A DNA stretch of 64,000 bases from an uncultured Sediminibacterium sp. GTDB taxonomy: Bacteria > Bacteroidota > Bacteroidia > Chitinophagales > Chitinophagaceae. Under the pieces are notes generated by a model that made no database searches, was not told the origin of the DNA, and saw only the letters and a program-made list of their open reading frames with translations. The stretch is from positions 62,001 through 126,000 of the forward strand of contig NZ_CAMLMJ010000007.1 in the NCBI RefSeq assembly GCF_946481145.1. Direction: 5' to 3'. A program made the translations under genes and the position numbers. This document shows positions 35,888 to 44,787 of the stretch, piece after piece (positions within the stretch are counted from its first letter, which is position 1; every line of letters starts with the position of its first letter).

Positions 35888-36433
35888 ATGAAAAAAACCA
35901 TTATTGGTTCCTTAGTAGGTGCCATTATTCTTTTCCTCTGGCAATTTGTTTCCTGGACAGCCTCTGGTTTACACAGATCTGCTGAAGCTTATACACCTAA
36001 GCAGGATAGTATTATGCAATACCTGAATAGCCAGTTTACAGAAGATGGAAGTTATTTTCTGCCCAACACCCCTGATAATGCATCGAGTGAAGAACAGGAG
36101 AAATTGTATGAAGAAATGGATGGAAAGCCGTGGGCACAGATTCATTACCACAAGTCTATGAACATGAATATGGGTATGAATATGGCAAGGGGATTAGCCA
36201 CAAATATTGTAATACTCCTGCTCGTTTGTTGGCTGTTTAAGAAAATGGGAACGATGTCTTTTATGACCGTTTTATCGGCAAGTCTGGCCGTTGGGTTAAT
36301 TATTTTTCTTCAGGGCCCATACACTAACCATATTTGGTTTCAAAGCCGCGATTTGATGGCACACCTGATTGATGCTATTGCAGGTTGGGGCCTGACAGGG
36401 CTCTGGCTGGGATGGTGGTTACGAAGACCCTGA
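35888..36433 (+). CDS. Membrane protein of unknown function
   Basis: A 181-residue protein. A hydrophobic segment lies at about residues 5-25 (GSLVGAIILFLWQFVSW), and three more at about 100-118, 122-140 and 158-176. The part between the first two is a periplasmic or cytosolic loop with helical character (AEAYTPKQDSIMQYLNSQF). I recognise no domain. It is followed by a very long palindrome that terminates transcription. Its promoter region overlaps that of divergent pepT. No function can be named. Confidence 0.65.
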   Translation: MKKTIIGSLVGAIILFLWQFVSWTASGLHRSAEAYTPKQDSIMQYLNSQFTEDGSYFLPNTPDNASSEEQEKLYEEMDGKPWAQIHYHKSMNMNMGMNMARGLATNIVILLLVCWLFKKMGTMSFMTVLSASLAVGLIIFLQGPYTNHIWFQSRDLMAHLIDAIAGWGLTGLWLGWWLRRP

Positions 36434-36435
36434 TT

Positions 36436-36491
36436 AATAATACAGCAATAAAAAACCCCGATAAATCGGGGTTTTTTATTGCTGTATTATT
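36436..36491. terminator. 56-bp perfect palindrome, bidirectional terminator
   Basis: Arms of 27 bp with a two-base loop are exact reverse complements (36436-36462 and 36465-36491). The core is an A-run, CCCCGAT, ATCGGGG and a T-run, so it works as an intrinsic terminator in both directions, for the membrane gene and for the convergent FKBP gene. The outer AATACAGCAAT parts go beyond what termination needs. Confidence 0.88.
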
Positions 36492-36494
36492 TTA

Positions 36495-36950
36495 TTAAGG
36501 CATAATAATCAATGGACTTCCACCTTCAATTGCTACCAGTTCAAGGTCAAAAATAAGGTCTTCACCTGCAAGTGGATGGTTAGCATCGAGCACCACAACT
36601 ACTTCACGCACTTCAGCAATCGTAACTGGAAAATTTTGTCCAGAACCATTACTCATATTCAGTTGCATACCCACTTCAGGAACCATATCTTCCGGGAAAC
36701 GATCACGGGGAAATTCCATGATCATTTCTTCCTGCTTTGGACCATACGCCTGATCTGCAGGAATATGTATTGTTTTCTTTTCGCCAATTGCCATTCCGGT
36801 AACACCTTCGTCGAAGCCAGGAATAACCATTCCTCCGCCCACTTCAAATTCCAATGGTTCTCTTCCTTCAGAAGAATCAAATGTAGTTCCATTGGTTAAT
36901 TTGCCGTGATAATGAACTTTTACAGTATCACCTTTTTTTACTTGTTGCAT
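36495..36950 (-). CDS. FKBP-type peptidyl-prolyl isomerase (SlyD-like)
   Basis: A 151-residue cytosolic FKBP of the SlyD class, combining prolyl isomerase and chaperone (IF) domains. FKBP segments [35 protein letters not shown] and ALGE-like [12 protein letters not shown] surround the inserted IF domain (about residues 75-125), and the C-terminal strand is [11 protein letters not shown]. The His/Cys-rich metal-binding tail of E. coli SlyD is missing. It assists protein folding. It is a single gene ending at the bidirectional terminator. Confidence 0.93.
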   Translation of the reverse strand: MQQVKKGDTVKVHYHGKLTNGTTFDSSEGREPLEFEVGGGMVIPGFDEGVTGMAIGEKKTIHIPADQAYGPKQEEMIMEFPRDRFPEDMVPEVGMQLNMSNGSGQNFPVTIAEVREVVVVLDANHPLAGEDLIFDLELVAIEGGSPLIIMP

Positions 36951-37121
36951 ACTATTTTGTTATAAGATAAAGAATACGGAACGCGCAGCTTAGCATTGAC
37001 ATCCGAAAAACGGGGGAAAAGGTTAAGTTGTTATTAAAACGTGCCGGACGGCAAAAGTACAACCTGTAAAGCAAGTGCAGGCAAGTATTTTTTGTTAACT
37101 TTCGCATTTTAAAGACCTTAT

Positions 37122-38429
37122 ATGATGAAAATATTCTCACTGTTTTGTTCTGTTTCTATTGCATTGAGTCTCAATGCTCAAGTGCAAAATGCAAAAGACC
37201 TGAAGACCAAGCCTGCTGCCAAAAAAGAAGAAAAAGAGGCTAAAATTATTCCGGCCGCCTATAGAACAGAAGTATACCTCCCCTTATTAAAAGGAAAGCG
37301 TGTAGGTATTTTCGCCAATCATACTGCAACTATTGGCGAACGCCACCTGGTTGATACCTTATTTACCTTAGGTGTAAAAATCACCAAAGCATTCGGACCA
37401 GAACATGGTTTCAGGGGAACTGCTGATGCAGGAGAAAAGATTGATAATTATATTGACCCATATACAGGTATTCCGGTAGTATCATTATACGGCAAGAAAA
37501 GAAAACCAAGTGCGGAAGACCTGGCAGATGTTGATGTATTACTATTCGATATTCAGGATGTAGGTACGCGTTTCTATACCTATATTTCATCCCTACAAGA
37601 ATTCATGGAAGCTGCATTTGAATACGGCAAGCCATTGATGATTCTTGACAGACCAAATCCGAATGGGTTTTATGTGGATGGACCTATTTTAGACACCGCC
37701 TATAAAAGCTTTGTTGGTATGCAACCTATCCCTGTTGTATATGGCATGACTATGGCCGAATATGCATTGATGCTCGCCGGTGAGAAATGGTTGTCGCCTA
37801 AAGCAAATGAACGCTATGAATATTATCAGCGTGCTAAAAATTCACCACCTGATACCCTTTTCCATTTTCAGGTGATCAAAAACCAACAGTATACCCATAA
37901 GAGTCATTATGAATTACCGGTAAAACCTTCTCCAAACCTCCCTGATATGCCCTCTATTTACTGGTATGCAAGTACCTGTTTCTTCGAAGGAACGGTATTG
38001 AGTGAAGGCAGAGGAACGGATCATCCATTTTCAATTTTTGGACATCCATATCTTCCAAAAAACATGTACGCTTTCACGCCTACCAGCAGAGATGGTGCAA
38101 AAGAGCCTAAATTAAAAGACAGACAGAGTTATGGATGGAACCTGTACGGTAAAAATGAAGATGTACTGAAGAAAGTAGATAATAAGATTCAACTGAAATA
38201 CCTGCTGGAAGCTTACAAACTTTTCCCGGACAAAGAAAACTTTTTCATCAAACCAAAAAGTGAAAAACCTACAGACTACTTCTTTAACAAACTTGCCGGA
38301 AGTAATGAACTGATGGAACAGATAAAAAGCGGCAAAACCGAAAAAGAAATCAGGGATAGCTGGGCTCCAGGTATTGAATCTTTCAAAAAAATCAGGAAGA
38401 AGTATTTATTGTATTTAGATTTTGAATAA
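37122..38429 (+). CDS. DUF1343 protein, NamZ-type exo-beta-N-acetylmuramidase
   Basis: A 435-residue secreted protein with a signal (about 1-19, ALSLNAQ) and a lysine-rich linker. The DUF1343 family pattern is strong: GKRVGIFANHTATIG, FGPEHGFRGTADAGE, TGIPVVSLYGKKRKP, LLFDIQDVGTRFYTYISSL and MILDRPNPNG, with EGRGTDHPF in the middle. This family includes NamZ of Bacillus, which removes N-acetylmuramic acid from the non-reducing ends of peptidoglycan fragments. By analogy it recycles or breaks down muropeptides in the periplasm. Two ATGs (37122, 37125) are possible starts. Confidence 0.9.
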   Translation: MMKIFSLFCSVSIALSLNAQVQNAKDLKTKPAAKKEEKEAKIIPAAYRTEVYLPLLKGKRVGIFANHTATIGERHLVDTLFTLGVKITKAFGPEHGFRGTADAGEKIDNYIDPYTGIPVVSLYGKKRKPSAEDLADVDVLLFDIQDVGTRFYTYISSLQEFMEAAFEYGKPLMILDRPNPNGFYVDGPILDTAYKSFVGMQPIPVVYGMTMAEYALMLAGEKWLSPKANERYEYYQRAKNSPPDTLFHFQVIKNQQYTHKSHYELPVKPSPNLPDMPSIYWYASTCFFEGTVLSEGRGTDHPFSIFGHPYLPKNMYAFTPTSRDGAKEPKLKDRQSYGWNLYGKNEDVLKKVDNKIQLKYLLEAYKLFPDKENFFIKPKSEKPTDYFFNKLAGSNELMEQIKSGKTEKEIRDSWAPGIESFKKIRKKYLLYLDFE

Positions 38430-38433
38430 AACT

Positions 38434-38508
38434 GTGAATGGTCAATTGTGAATGGTGAATAGAAACATTATGCTAATTCGCCATTCACAATTGACCATTC
38501 ACCCCTCT
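38434..38508. repeat. Inverted heptamer array before fmt
   Basis: The left arm is four 7-bp units in 38434-38461 (GTGAATG, GTCAATT, GTGAATG, GTGAATA). The right arm is CCATTCA, CAATTGA, CCATTCA and CCCCTCT in 38481-38508. The arms are good reverse complements over about 21 bp. The array ends five bases before the fmt ATG. Confidence 0.87.
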
Positions 38509-38513
38509 CCTCT

Positions 38514-39434
38514 ATGCGTATCATATTCATGGGCACTCCCGATTTTGCAGTTGCGTCATTAGATGCATTGGTAAGAGCCGGATTTAATATTGTTGCTGTT
38601 GTAACCGCACCTGATAAACCAGCAGGAAGGGGTCTGCAATTACAACAGAGTGCTGTGAAACAATATGCAGTTGCGCAAAACTTAAACGTTCTTCAACCGG
38701 AAAAGTTGAAGAATCCTGATTTTATCGCTCAATTGCAGGAGTTAAAAGCCGATTTACAAATTGTTGTTGCATTCAGGATGTTACCCGAAATAGTATGGAA
38801 CATGCCTCCTTTGGGAACCATTAACCTCCATGGCTCTTTATTACCCCAATACCGTGGTGCGGCACCCATAAACTGGGCCGTAATAAATGGTGAGAAAGAA
38901 ACCGGGGTAACAACATTTAAGCTAAAACATGAAATAGATACCGGTAATATTTTATTGCAAGACCGTTTTTCTATTGGTCCTGATGAAACTGCGGGGGAAG
39001 TGCATGATCGAATGAAAATAATCGGTGCCAACCTTTTAGTTAAAACAATTCAACAACTTGAACAAGGCTCACTAAAAGAACAGGCACAGGATGAAATAAT
39101 TGGAACTGCTTCAATCAAACATGCTCCCAAAATTTTTACTGATACCTGTAAAATTGATTGGCATAAATCTGTTACGGAAATACACAACCTGATTCGTGGT
39201 CTTTCTCCTTACCCTGGCGCAATAACCAGTTTGGATGGAAAGGTTTTGAAAATTTTTGGAAGTAAAAAAATAGCGGATCCTGTTCAGGACATTCCTGGCA
39301 CAATGCAAACAGATGGAAAGACCTATCTACGTTTCAGTTGTGCCGATGGGTATATTGATGTATTGAATCTTCAGTTAGAAGGCAAAAAAAGAATGACTAC
39401 TTCTGAATTCCTGCGTGGTTACCGGGTAAAATAG
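38514..39434 (+). CDS. fmt: Methionyl-tRNA formyltransferase
   Basis: A 306-residue enzyme that formylates Met-tRNA(fMet) using 10-formyltetrahydrofolate for translation initiation. The N-terminal MRIIFMGTPDFAVASLDAL and TAPDKPAGRGLQL lead to the catalytic loop INLHGSLLPQYRGAAPINWA (near residues 105-125), with conserved Asn, His and Asp positions as in Fmt, and ETGVTTFKL after it. The C-terminal OB-like domain starts near residue 208. It ends with no bases between its stop and the stop of the convergent rhodanese-thioredoxin gene. Confidence 0.97.
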   Translation: MRIIFMGTPDFAVASLDALVRAGFNIVAVVTAPDKPAGRGLQLQQSAVKQYAVAQNLNVLQPEKLKNPDFIAQLQELKADLQIVVAFRMLPEIVWNMPPLGTINLHGSLLPQYRGAAPINWAVINGEKETGVTTFKLKHEIDTGNILLQDRFSIGPDETAGEVHDRMKIIGANLLVKTIQQLEQGSLKEQAQDEIIGTASIKHAPKIFTDTCKIDWHKSVTEIHNLIRGLSPYPGAITSLDGKVLKIFGSKKIADPVQDIPGTMQTDGKTYLRFSCADGYIDVLNLQLEGKKRMTTSEFLRGYRVK

Positions 39435-40136
39435 TTACAGTTTAAGTGCAGCTTTAAATTGCTCAATGTCCACGATACCTTCTTTGCGCCAAACTTCTTT
39501 TCCATCTTTATAAAGTATGAATGTGGGTAAAACAGAGGCTTTGGCAGCTTTCATTACATCTATATCCGCTCCACCATCTACATTTACCAATTGGTATTGA
39601 TTTCCGAGTTCTTGTTTTAATTGAGCAAGTACTGGTTCCATTTTTTTACAGGGAGGGCACCATTCAGCGCCAACATCCACCAAAACAAAACCGGATACTT
39701 TTATTTTCTTCTCAAAATCTGCAAGTTCCATTTGTTTAGTTGCCTCGGCAGCTTCGAGTTTTTTTCCTGCTAACTGCCAGGCTGATGTTCCACCTTTTAA
39801 ATTATACACTTCTTTAAAACCTTGCTGCAATAACCATTTTGCTGCCTGCTCACTTCTTACACCTGAAGCACAATATACCAGTAAAGGCTTCGATCTGTCG
39901 AGGTGTTTAGTTCTTTCTTCAAATTGTTGTTTGTTTAACCAGTCTGCCTGCAGCGCATTTGCCAAATGCCCGGATTTATACTCACCTGCTGTTCGAACAT
40001 CCAGCAACTGAAATTGACCAGTTTGTAGTTTCTCATCAAAAGAAGCTACTTCAACAGACAATTTGGCCTGTGCATTCCCGTCGCAGGATGCGATACCAAA
40101 GAGGAATACAAAAAGGCAGTAGGCTAGATTTTTCAT
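39435..40136 (-). CDS. Rhodanese-thioredoxin fusion lipoprotein
   Basis: A 233-residue protein from ATG 40136; a TTG upstream would overlap the LysM gene. A lipobox (FGIASC, Cys18) marks it as an envelope lipoprotein. Residues about 28-128 are a rhodanese domain with catalytic Cys89 in LVYCASGVRSEQAA. Residues about 138-233 are a thioredoxin domain with WCPPC (159-163). The two domains could form a sulfur-transfer/disulfide relay in the periplasm (inference). It follows the LysM gene and its ATG lies just 7 bases past that gene's stop, so the two are cotranscribed. Confidence 0.9.
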   Translation of the reverse strand: MKNLAYCLFVFLFGIASCDGNAQAKLSVEVASFDEKLQTGQFQLLDVRTAGEYKSGHLANALQADWLNKQQFEERTKHLDRSKPLLVYCASGVRSEQAAKWLLQQGFKEVYNLKGGTSAWQLAGKKLEAAEATKQMELADFEKKIKVSGFVLVDVGAEWCPPCKKMEPVLAQLKQELGNQYQLVNVDGGADIDVMKAAKASVLPTFILYKDGKEVWRKEGIVDIEQFKAALKL

Positions 40137-40143
40137 AATGGTA

Positions 40144-41085
40144 TTATTCAAAAAAACTGAGCGTTACGGTAAACTGAGCATCTTTCATATCTAAAACGGA
40201 AGCTGCAGAATTACTCATACGCAATAAAAGGTTTTCCGCTCCCTTTGTAACAGGCAAAGATCCCAGTACTCTTGCACATATGCTTTTATTGTTTGAAGCA
40301 GTAATGCGAACAATAGTACCAGGCGCAATATCATTTATTAAAATATAGTATTTGCGGTCTGTCCAGCCGCTGATTGTTTTAAATGTTGAAGCCTCACCTG
40401 AAACAGTTTTTTGTGTAGAAGCTGAATCAGGTTTTACGTACAATGAGGTAAAGAATCCTTCATCAGGGGCCTGGAGTTGGTTAACAACGGTGGTTTCTTT
40501 CTTTACCTCAACTATAGTTGGTGTAGTTTTTTTCTCCACTTCTACTTGTGCTTCATTCTCCTGGTGATAACCTTGAATTTGCTCCTGCTTTTTTTCAGCA
40601 ACTACTGCTTCAGGAGTTGCTGTTTTTACGATTGGCGCTGGTTGCGGATCGATATTGGTTTTCAGATATCCTACGATAACTTCCTGCCCATTCTTAACAG
40701 TGGAAACACTCAATTTATTGATTTTCCTTAGTTGGGCAACAGTAGCTTTATTGTACAACTGCCCAATTTTAAAAAGATTCTCTCCCTTTCCTACAACATG
40801 GTATACAGCTGTTCCCTGGGCATTAAGTTGAATATCCTGTAGTTTAACAGGTATTTTTATCATCCCTCCTTTTGATAATTGAGATGATGGGCTTTTACCA
40901 TTAAATTTTGCCAATTGAGATGCTGATATGCCATAGGCTCTGCCAAGTGATGACAATGATTCTTTTTCACCTATTTTATGTTCAATATATCTGGCATTTC
41001 CTTTCCCTTTAATTACTAATTTTTGCTGGCCCAAAGCTGCAAATCCATATATAAGTCCAAGTATAAAAAAGCAATATTTCATCAT
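40144..41085 (-). CDS. LysM peptidoglycan-binding protein
   Basis: A 313-residue secreted protein with a signal peptide (about 1-20, YGFAALGQ). Two LysM repeats are seen at about residues 34-80 (YIEHKIGEKESLSSLGRAYG) and 94-140 (VYHVVGKGENLFKIGQLY). They are followed by a Pro/Glu/Thr-rich linker (about 145-225) and a C-terminal domain with GTIVRITASNNKSICARVLG, which looks like a double-psi beta-barrel of the RlpA/expansin type, without visible catalytic residues. It probably binds the cell wall. First gene of a two-gene operon with the rhodanese-thioredoxin lipoprotein. Confidence 0.82.
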   Translation of the reverse strand: MMKYCFFILGLIYGFAALGQQKLVIKGKGNARYIEHKIGEKESLSSLGRAYGISASQLAKFNGKSPSSQLSKGGMIKIPVKLQDIQLNAQGTAVYHVVGKGENLFKIGQLYNKATVAQLRKINKLSVSTVKNGQEVIVGYLKTNIDPQPAPIVKTATPEAVVAEKKQEQIQGYHQENEAQVEVEKKTTPTIVEVKKETTVVNQLQAPDEGFFTSLYVKPDSASTQKTVSGEASTFKTISGWTDRKYYILINDIAPGTIVRITASNNKSICARVLGSLPVTKGAENLLLRMSNSAASVLDMKDAQFTVTLSFFE

Positions 41086-41241
41086 AACTCTATCGGGGGG
41101 ATGGAAATGGCAAATTTAAGAAGTAAAACAGAGAATCGGTGAATAAATCAGGGAAAAGCGCTATCTGAAGTATTCAGTCGGTAACTATTTTTTGGTTAAT
41201 AATCTTTATCGGAACTGGATTATTATTAGGGAGTTTCGGCA

Positions 41242-42597
41242 TTATTGCTTTAATATTCTCCATTCCTGTGGATAGTAGTTATTGATTCTATTGGGAAGTG
41301 CTTTTATCCAACCTAATGGGAGGTTACCAAACTGTACAAGGTTCCACCCTTTTGGAGCTTCGACTGATAGATCCTGACGTCGGAGGTATTGCAGGGCTTG
41401 CTCTTTATTTACCTGTATCTGATTAAAGGAAGTTTTGGGTATCACACTCACTGCGAGTTCATGTGAGGGTACCAGATCTTTACCCTTTAGTGCTCCCAGT
41501 TCAACTCCTGCTTTGCGTATATATAATGAACCTGCAAGGATACTCAAATCATCCAACCATTTTTGATTGATTAGCTTAAACTGGTCAGCTTGTTTAAATA
41601 CATGATGGGCAGCATCAATTGAAATAAAAGAATTAATCTGTTCTAGTTCCTGCCTGGTAGGTTTAGTGATGGATGCAGTTTTGCCTTTTCCGCTTGTTGC
41701 ATCATTATTATTTTTTTGAAATGCAGCGATAAAAAATCCTTCCCCTTTTAATCGATCAGGATAAAAACGATATCCGCTGGCATTATGTTTTGCCGAATGG
41801 GTTGAAACAACGCCCCAGGATTCTTCCGTAGTAATATCCAAAGAGGTCATATTCATTTCTCCAACCAGCCAATCAGCTATCTGTTCATCTTCTTCACTTG
41901 AATAAGAGCAGGTAGCATAAATCAGAATACCTCCCTCCTTCAAAGCAGGCAATATATCTGATAATATTCTTTGTTGTCTTTGGCTGCATAGCTGAACATG
42001 CTCTGGGCTCCATTCATTAACTGCATCAGGATCTTTGCGAAAAAGTCCACTACCACTGCAGGGAGCATCAACTACTAATACATCAAAATAATTTCCGAGA
42101 GAAGAAAAATGTGCAGGATCATTGTTGGTAACAATAACATTTTCATCACCCCACTTTACAATATTTTCTACTAAAATGGATGCCCTTGATTTGATTACTT
42201 CATTGCTTACAACAAGGCTTCCCTTAAAATAGGAAGACAATAAAGTTGATTTACCTCCGGGTGCAGCACAAAGATCAAGTACTCTTTTATCTGTTGAATC
42301 TGCTACTAATTGTTGTAACATTTGCCAGAGAAACATGCTACTTGCATCCTGTACGTAATAGCCTCCTCCATGGAAAGATGGATCGAGGGTGAAGGAAGGT
42401 CTTTCAGAAAGGTATAAACCATCTGGGCACCATGGTATAGTTTCTCCTTCCCAGGGTTCCGCTATTAAAGATTTTTTTTGGGGATGGAAACGAATGGAAG
42501 TTACCTGTTCGCCAGAGGCATGAACATTGCAAAAGGAAGTCTCATTAAAGCCTAGAACACCCTTCAATGATTCAATAAGTGCCTGTGGAACTAGCAT
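41242..42597 (-). CDS. RNA (cytosine-C5) methyltransferase, RsmF/NOL1-NOP2-Sun family
   Basis: A 451-residue RNA methyltransferase from ATG 42597; an in-frame GTG lies 18 bases earlier. The SAM-binding region has VLDLCAAPGGKSTLLS, and the two cysteines of the mechanism are seen in VVDAPCSGSGLFRKD and LIYATCSYSSEEDE. The C-terminal part (about 300-450) fits the RsmF-type RNA-binding extension with GWIKALPNRINNYYPQEWRI. The substrate is probably a 16S rRNA cytosine (like C1407), but tRNA cannot be excluded. It is monocistronic. Confidence 0.93.
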   Translation of the reverse strand: MLVPQALIESLKGVLGFNETSFCNVHASGEQVTSIRFHPQKKSLIAEPWEGETIPWCPDGLYLSERPSFTLDPSFHGGGYYVQDASSMFLWQMLQQLVADSTDKRVLDLCAAPGGKSTLLSSYFKGSLVVSNEVIKSRASILVENIVKWGDENVIVTNNDPAHFSSLGNYFDVLVVDAPCSGSGLFRKDPDAVNEWSPEHVQLCSQRQQRILSDILPALKEGGILIYATCSYSSEEDEQIADWLVGEMNMTSLDITTEESWGVVSTHSAKHNASGYRFYPDRLKGEGFFIAAFQKNNNDATSGKGKTASITKPTRQELEQINSFISIDAAHHVFKQADQFKLINQKWLDDLSILAGSLYIRKAGVELGALKGKDLVPSHELAVSVIPKTSFNQIQVNKEQALQYLRRQDLSVEAPKGWNLVQFGNLPLGWIKALPNRINNYYPQEWRILKQ

Positions 42598-42662
42598 ATT
42601 ACAAAGGTAGTTCACTCATGGTAACAAATATGGTTTTAAGTCAGTACTGTACGGGGAAATTT

Positions 42663-42814
42663 GGCTTCAAGCTTCAGGCCGCAAGCTGCAAGCCTTGATG
42701 GGTGCTTATTATAGACTTTCTGCTATTAATAGAACACAGATTTTCATGATTTTCAAGATATATCATGATAAATCTTGAAAATCATGAAGATCTGTGTTCC
42801 ATCCTTCGCGACAC
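42663..42814 (+). repeat. 152-bp composite repeat, copy A
   Basis: It starts with four GCTTCAA/GCTGCAA-type heptamers (42664-42691), continues with a core around GGTGCTTATTATAGACTTTC and ends in a palindrome of ATCATGAT-like 9-10-bp units closed by AACACAG and CTGTGTT. Copy B (48881-49032) is its inverted match with only about six differences by eye. It lies between the RNA methyltransferase and pntB genes. No ORF is seen. Confidence 0.9.
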
Positions 42815-42865
42815 TAACAATTCGTGGCTAAATTTCACCAGACAGCGATGGTTTTAAAATGTTTT

Positions 42866-44302
42866 TTAAAGTGCTTTGATCTCTGCAACTAATTTCTGCA
42901 GTGCAGCTTTAGCATCTCCAAACAACATCGATGTTTTTGGCTGGAAGAATAATTCATTTTCAATACCTGCATACCCAGGCTTCATGCTTCGTTTATTTAC
43001 GATCACTGTTTTCGCCTGCTCTACCTCCAGTATCGGCATTCCAAAGATGGGTGATGAAGGATCTGTTTTTGCGGCTGGGTTCACAACATCATTGGCCCCC
43101 AGTATCAATACCACATCGGTGGTTTTAAACTCATCATTCGCCTGCTCCATTTCCTGCAGTTTATCATAACTCACGTCTGCTTCTGCAAGTAGCACATTCA
43201 TGTGTCCGGGCATACGGCCTGCTACCGGGTGTATTGCATAACTTACGGTTACTCCTTTTTCTTCGAGTAATTTTTCCAGCTCATGACAGGTATGTTGAGC
43301 CTGTGCTACTGCTAATCCATAACCAGGCACAATTATTACTTTGTTGGCATAAGCCATACATACCGCAGCATCTGAAATTGATATCTCTTTATAATTTCCC
43401 TGTGGCCCCTGCGATGAAGCTCCGCCACCAGATGCGCTACCACCAAAAGAGCCAATCAAAACATTTGTAAGACTTCTGTTCATTGCCTTACACATGAGGA
43501 TGGTAAGTAAGGTACCTGCAGCACCTACAAGTATACCTCCGGTTAACATAACCTGGTTATCGTATAAGAACCCACCACATGCTGCAGCAACTCCGGTGAA
43601 TGAATTGAGCAGGGAAATTACTACCGGCATATCGGCACCACCTATTGGCAAAACAAATAAGACCCCGTATACCAACGAAGCGGCAGCGATACAATAAAAC
43701 AGCCAATAGTTTTCGGCAGTGAGATTAAAAACGAGGTATCCGGCTGTTATTAAAGTGGCTGCAAATAAAACCAGGTTAAATAACTGTTGTCCGGGAAATG
43801 AGAAATCTTTGATTTTACCATTCAGTTTACCCCAGGCTATTACACTACCTGCGAATGATACGGAACCTATGATTAATCCGAGGAAAATAGTGATAAGTGT
43901 GCCTGTATTTATTTCAATACCTGAAGCCGATTCAGCCGAATTACTTAAAAGCAACTCTTTAATATGTCCAAATTCAATAAATGAAATCAGTGCAGCACAG
44001 GCGCCACCCATTCCATTAAACAGACTCACCATTTCGGGCATGGCGGTCATTTTTACTTTTTTAGCTGCTAAAACACCAATGATGGTTCCAAGAATCAATC
44101 CACCAAAAATCCATCCATAATTGCCCAGTTTGTGACCTTCTTCCTGGTATAAAAAAATGGTTCCGAAAATAGCTATTGCCATACCTGCAGCAGCTACCAG
44201 GTTTCCCTTTCTTGCAGTATCGGGGTGCGACAACATTTTTAGTCCGATGATAAATGTCAACGAACCTATCAGGTAACAAACGGTGAGCAAACTTAATTCC
44301 AT
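42866..44302 (-). CDS. pntB: NAD(P) transhydrogenase subunit beta
   Basis: A 478-residue inner-membrane protein with eight or nine hydrophobic segments in the N-terminal part (about 5-255), and the NADP(H)-binding domain III from about residue 295. Domain III shows IVPGYGLAVAQAQHTCHELEKLL, IHPVAGRMPGHMNVLLAEADVSYD, LILGANDVVNPAAKTDPSSPI and MLEVEQAK-type segments, all classical for PntB. With the alpha subunits it uses proton flow to move hydride from NADH to NADP+. It is the last gene of the pntA1-pntA2-pntB operon. Confidence 0.97.
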   Translation of the reverse strand: MELSLLTVCYLIGSLTFIIGLKMLSHPDTARKGNLVAAAGMAIAIFGTIFLYQEEGHKLGNYGWIFGGLILGTIIGVLAAKKVKMTAMPEMVSLFNGMGGACAALISFIEFGHIKELLLSNSAESASGIEINTGTLITIFLGLIIGSVSFAGSVIAWGKLNGKIKDFSFPGQQLFNLVLFAATLITAGYLVFNLTAENYWLFYCIAAASLVYGVLFVLPIGGADMPVVISLLNSFTGVAAACGGFLYDNQVMLTGGILVGAAGTLLTILMCKAMNRSLTNVLIGSFGGSASGGGASSQGPQGNYKEISISDAAVCMAYANKVIIVPGYGLAVAQAQHTCHELEKLLEEKGVTVSYAIHPVAGRMPGHMNVLLAEADVSYDKLQEMEQANDEFKTTDVVLILGANDVVNPAAKTDPSSPIFGMPILEVEQAKTVIVNKRSMKPGYAGIENELFFQPKTSMLFGDAKAALQKLVAEIKAL

Positions 44303-44338
44303 AACTACTATTTTCTGTATCCTTTAGACAAGGACTTT

Positions 44339-44650
44339 CTATTTCTTCTTTTTAAACATTTCAAGCATTCTGTCTGTCACCACAAATCCTCCCACTACAT
44401 TCAAAGTGCCAAGTACAACCGCGAGAAATCCAATAACCAATGCTACATAATTACCGGGCTCTACCTTTCCCATCACGATAATAGCACCAATAATAACCAC
44501 TCCATGAATAGCATTGGCTCCACTCATCAATGGAGTATGCAGCACACTTGGTACACGACCGATCACTTCAATACCCAGAAAAATGGATAGTAGTACGATG
44601 TATATGATTTCGATATGCGTTTGTACCCAGTTTAGTATTGCTTCCATCAA
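44339..44650 (-). CDS. pntAB: NAD(P) transhydrogenase subunit alpha part 2
   Basis: A 103-residue membrane protein that corresponds to the C-terminal membrane domain (dIIa) of single-chain PntA. Three hydrophobic segments at about residues 10-28, 45-62 and 67-88 are seen, with LGIEVIGRVPSVLHTPLMSGANAIHGVVIIGA as the family core, given here in part. It lies between the genes for the soluble alpha part and the beta subunit. The gap to pntB is 36 bp, and to the upstream gene 117 bp filled by repeats. Confidence 0.94.
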   Translation of the reverse strand: MMEAILNWVQTHIEIIYIVLLSIFLGIEVIGRVPSVLHTPLMSGANAIHGVVIIGAIIVMGKVEPGNYVALVIGFLAVVLGTLNVVGGFVVTDRMLEMFKKKK

Positions 44651-44665
44651 TATGATTATTTATAT

Positions 44666-44787
44666 GTGAATTGTCAATGGTGAATTGTCAAATTATTTAA
44701 TTTACACGCCCTACCCTGTCCAACATCCAATATTCAACATCGAATATCCAATATCCGACATCAGCGATCAGCGATCAGCCATCAGCC
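44666..44787. repeat. Heptamer arrays between pntA1 and pntA2, entering the pntA1 coding end
   Basis: Four units of the GTGAATT/GTCAATG type occupy 44666-44693. Ten contiguous units follow from 44718 to 44787 in one register: GTCCAAC, ATCCAAT, ATTCAAC, ATCGAAT, ATCCAAT, ATCCGAC, then ATCAGCG twice and ATCAGCC twice. The stop codon of pntA1 is at 44768-44770, so the last three units lie within or across the gene's end and encode part of its C-terminal residues. Confidence 0.88.

Noticed and set aside
43494..44120. Plus-strand frames opposite pntB
   Set aside because: They mirror the hydrophobic segments of PntB and show no independent motif.
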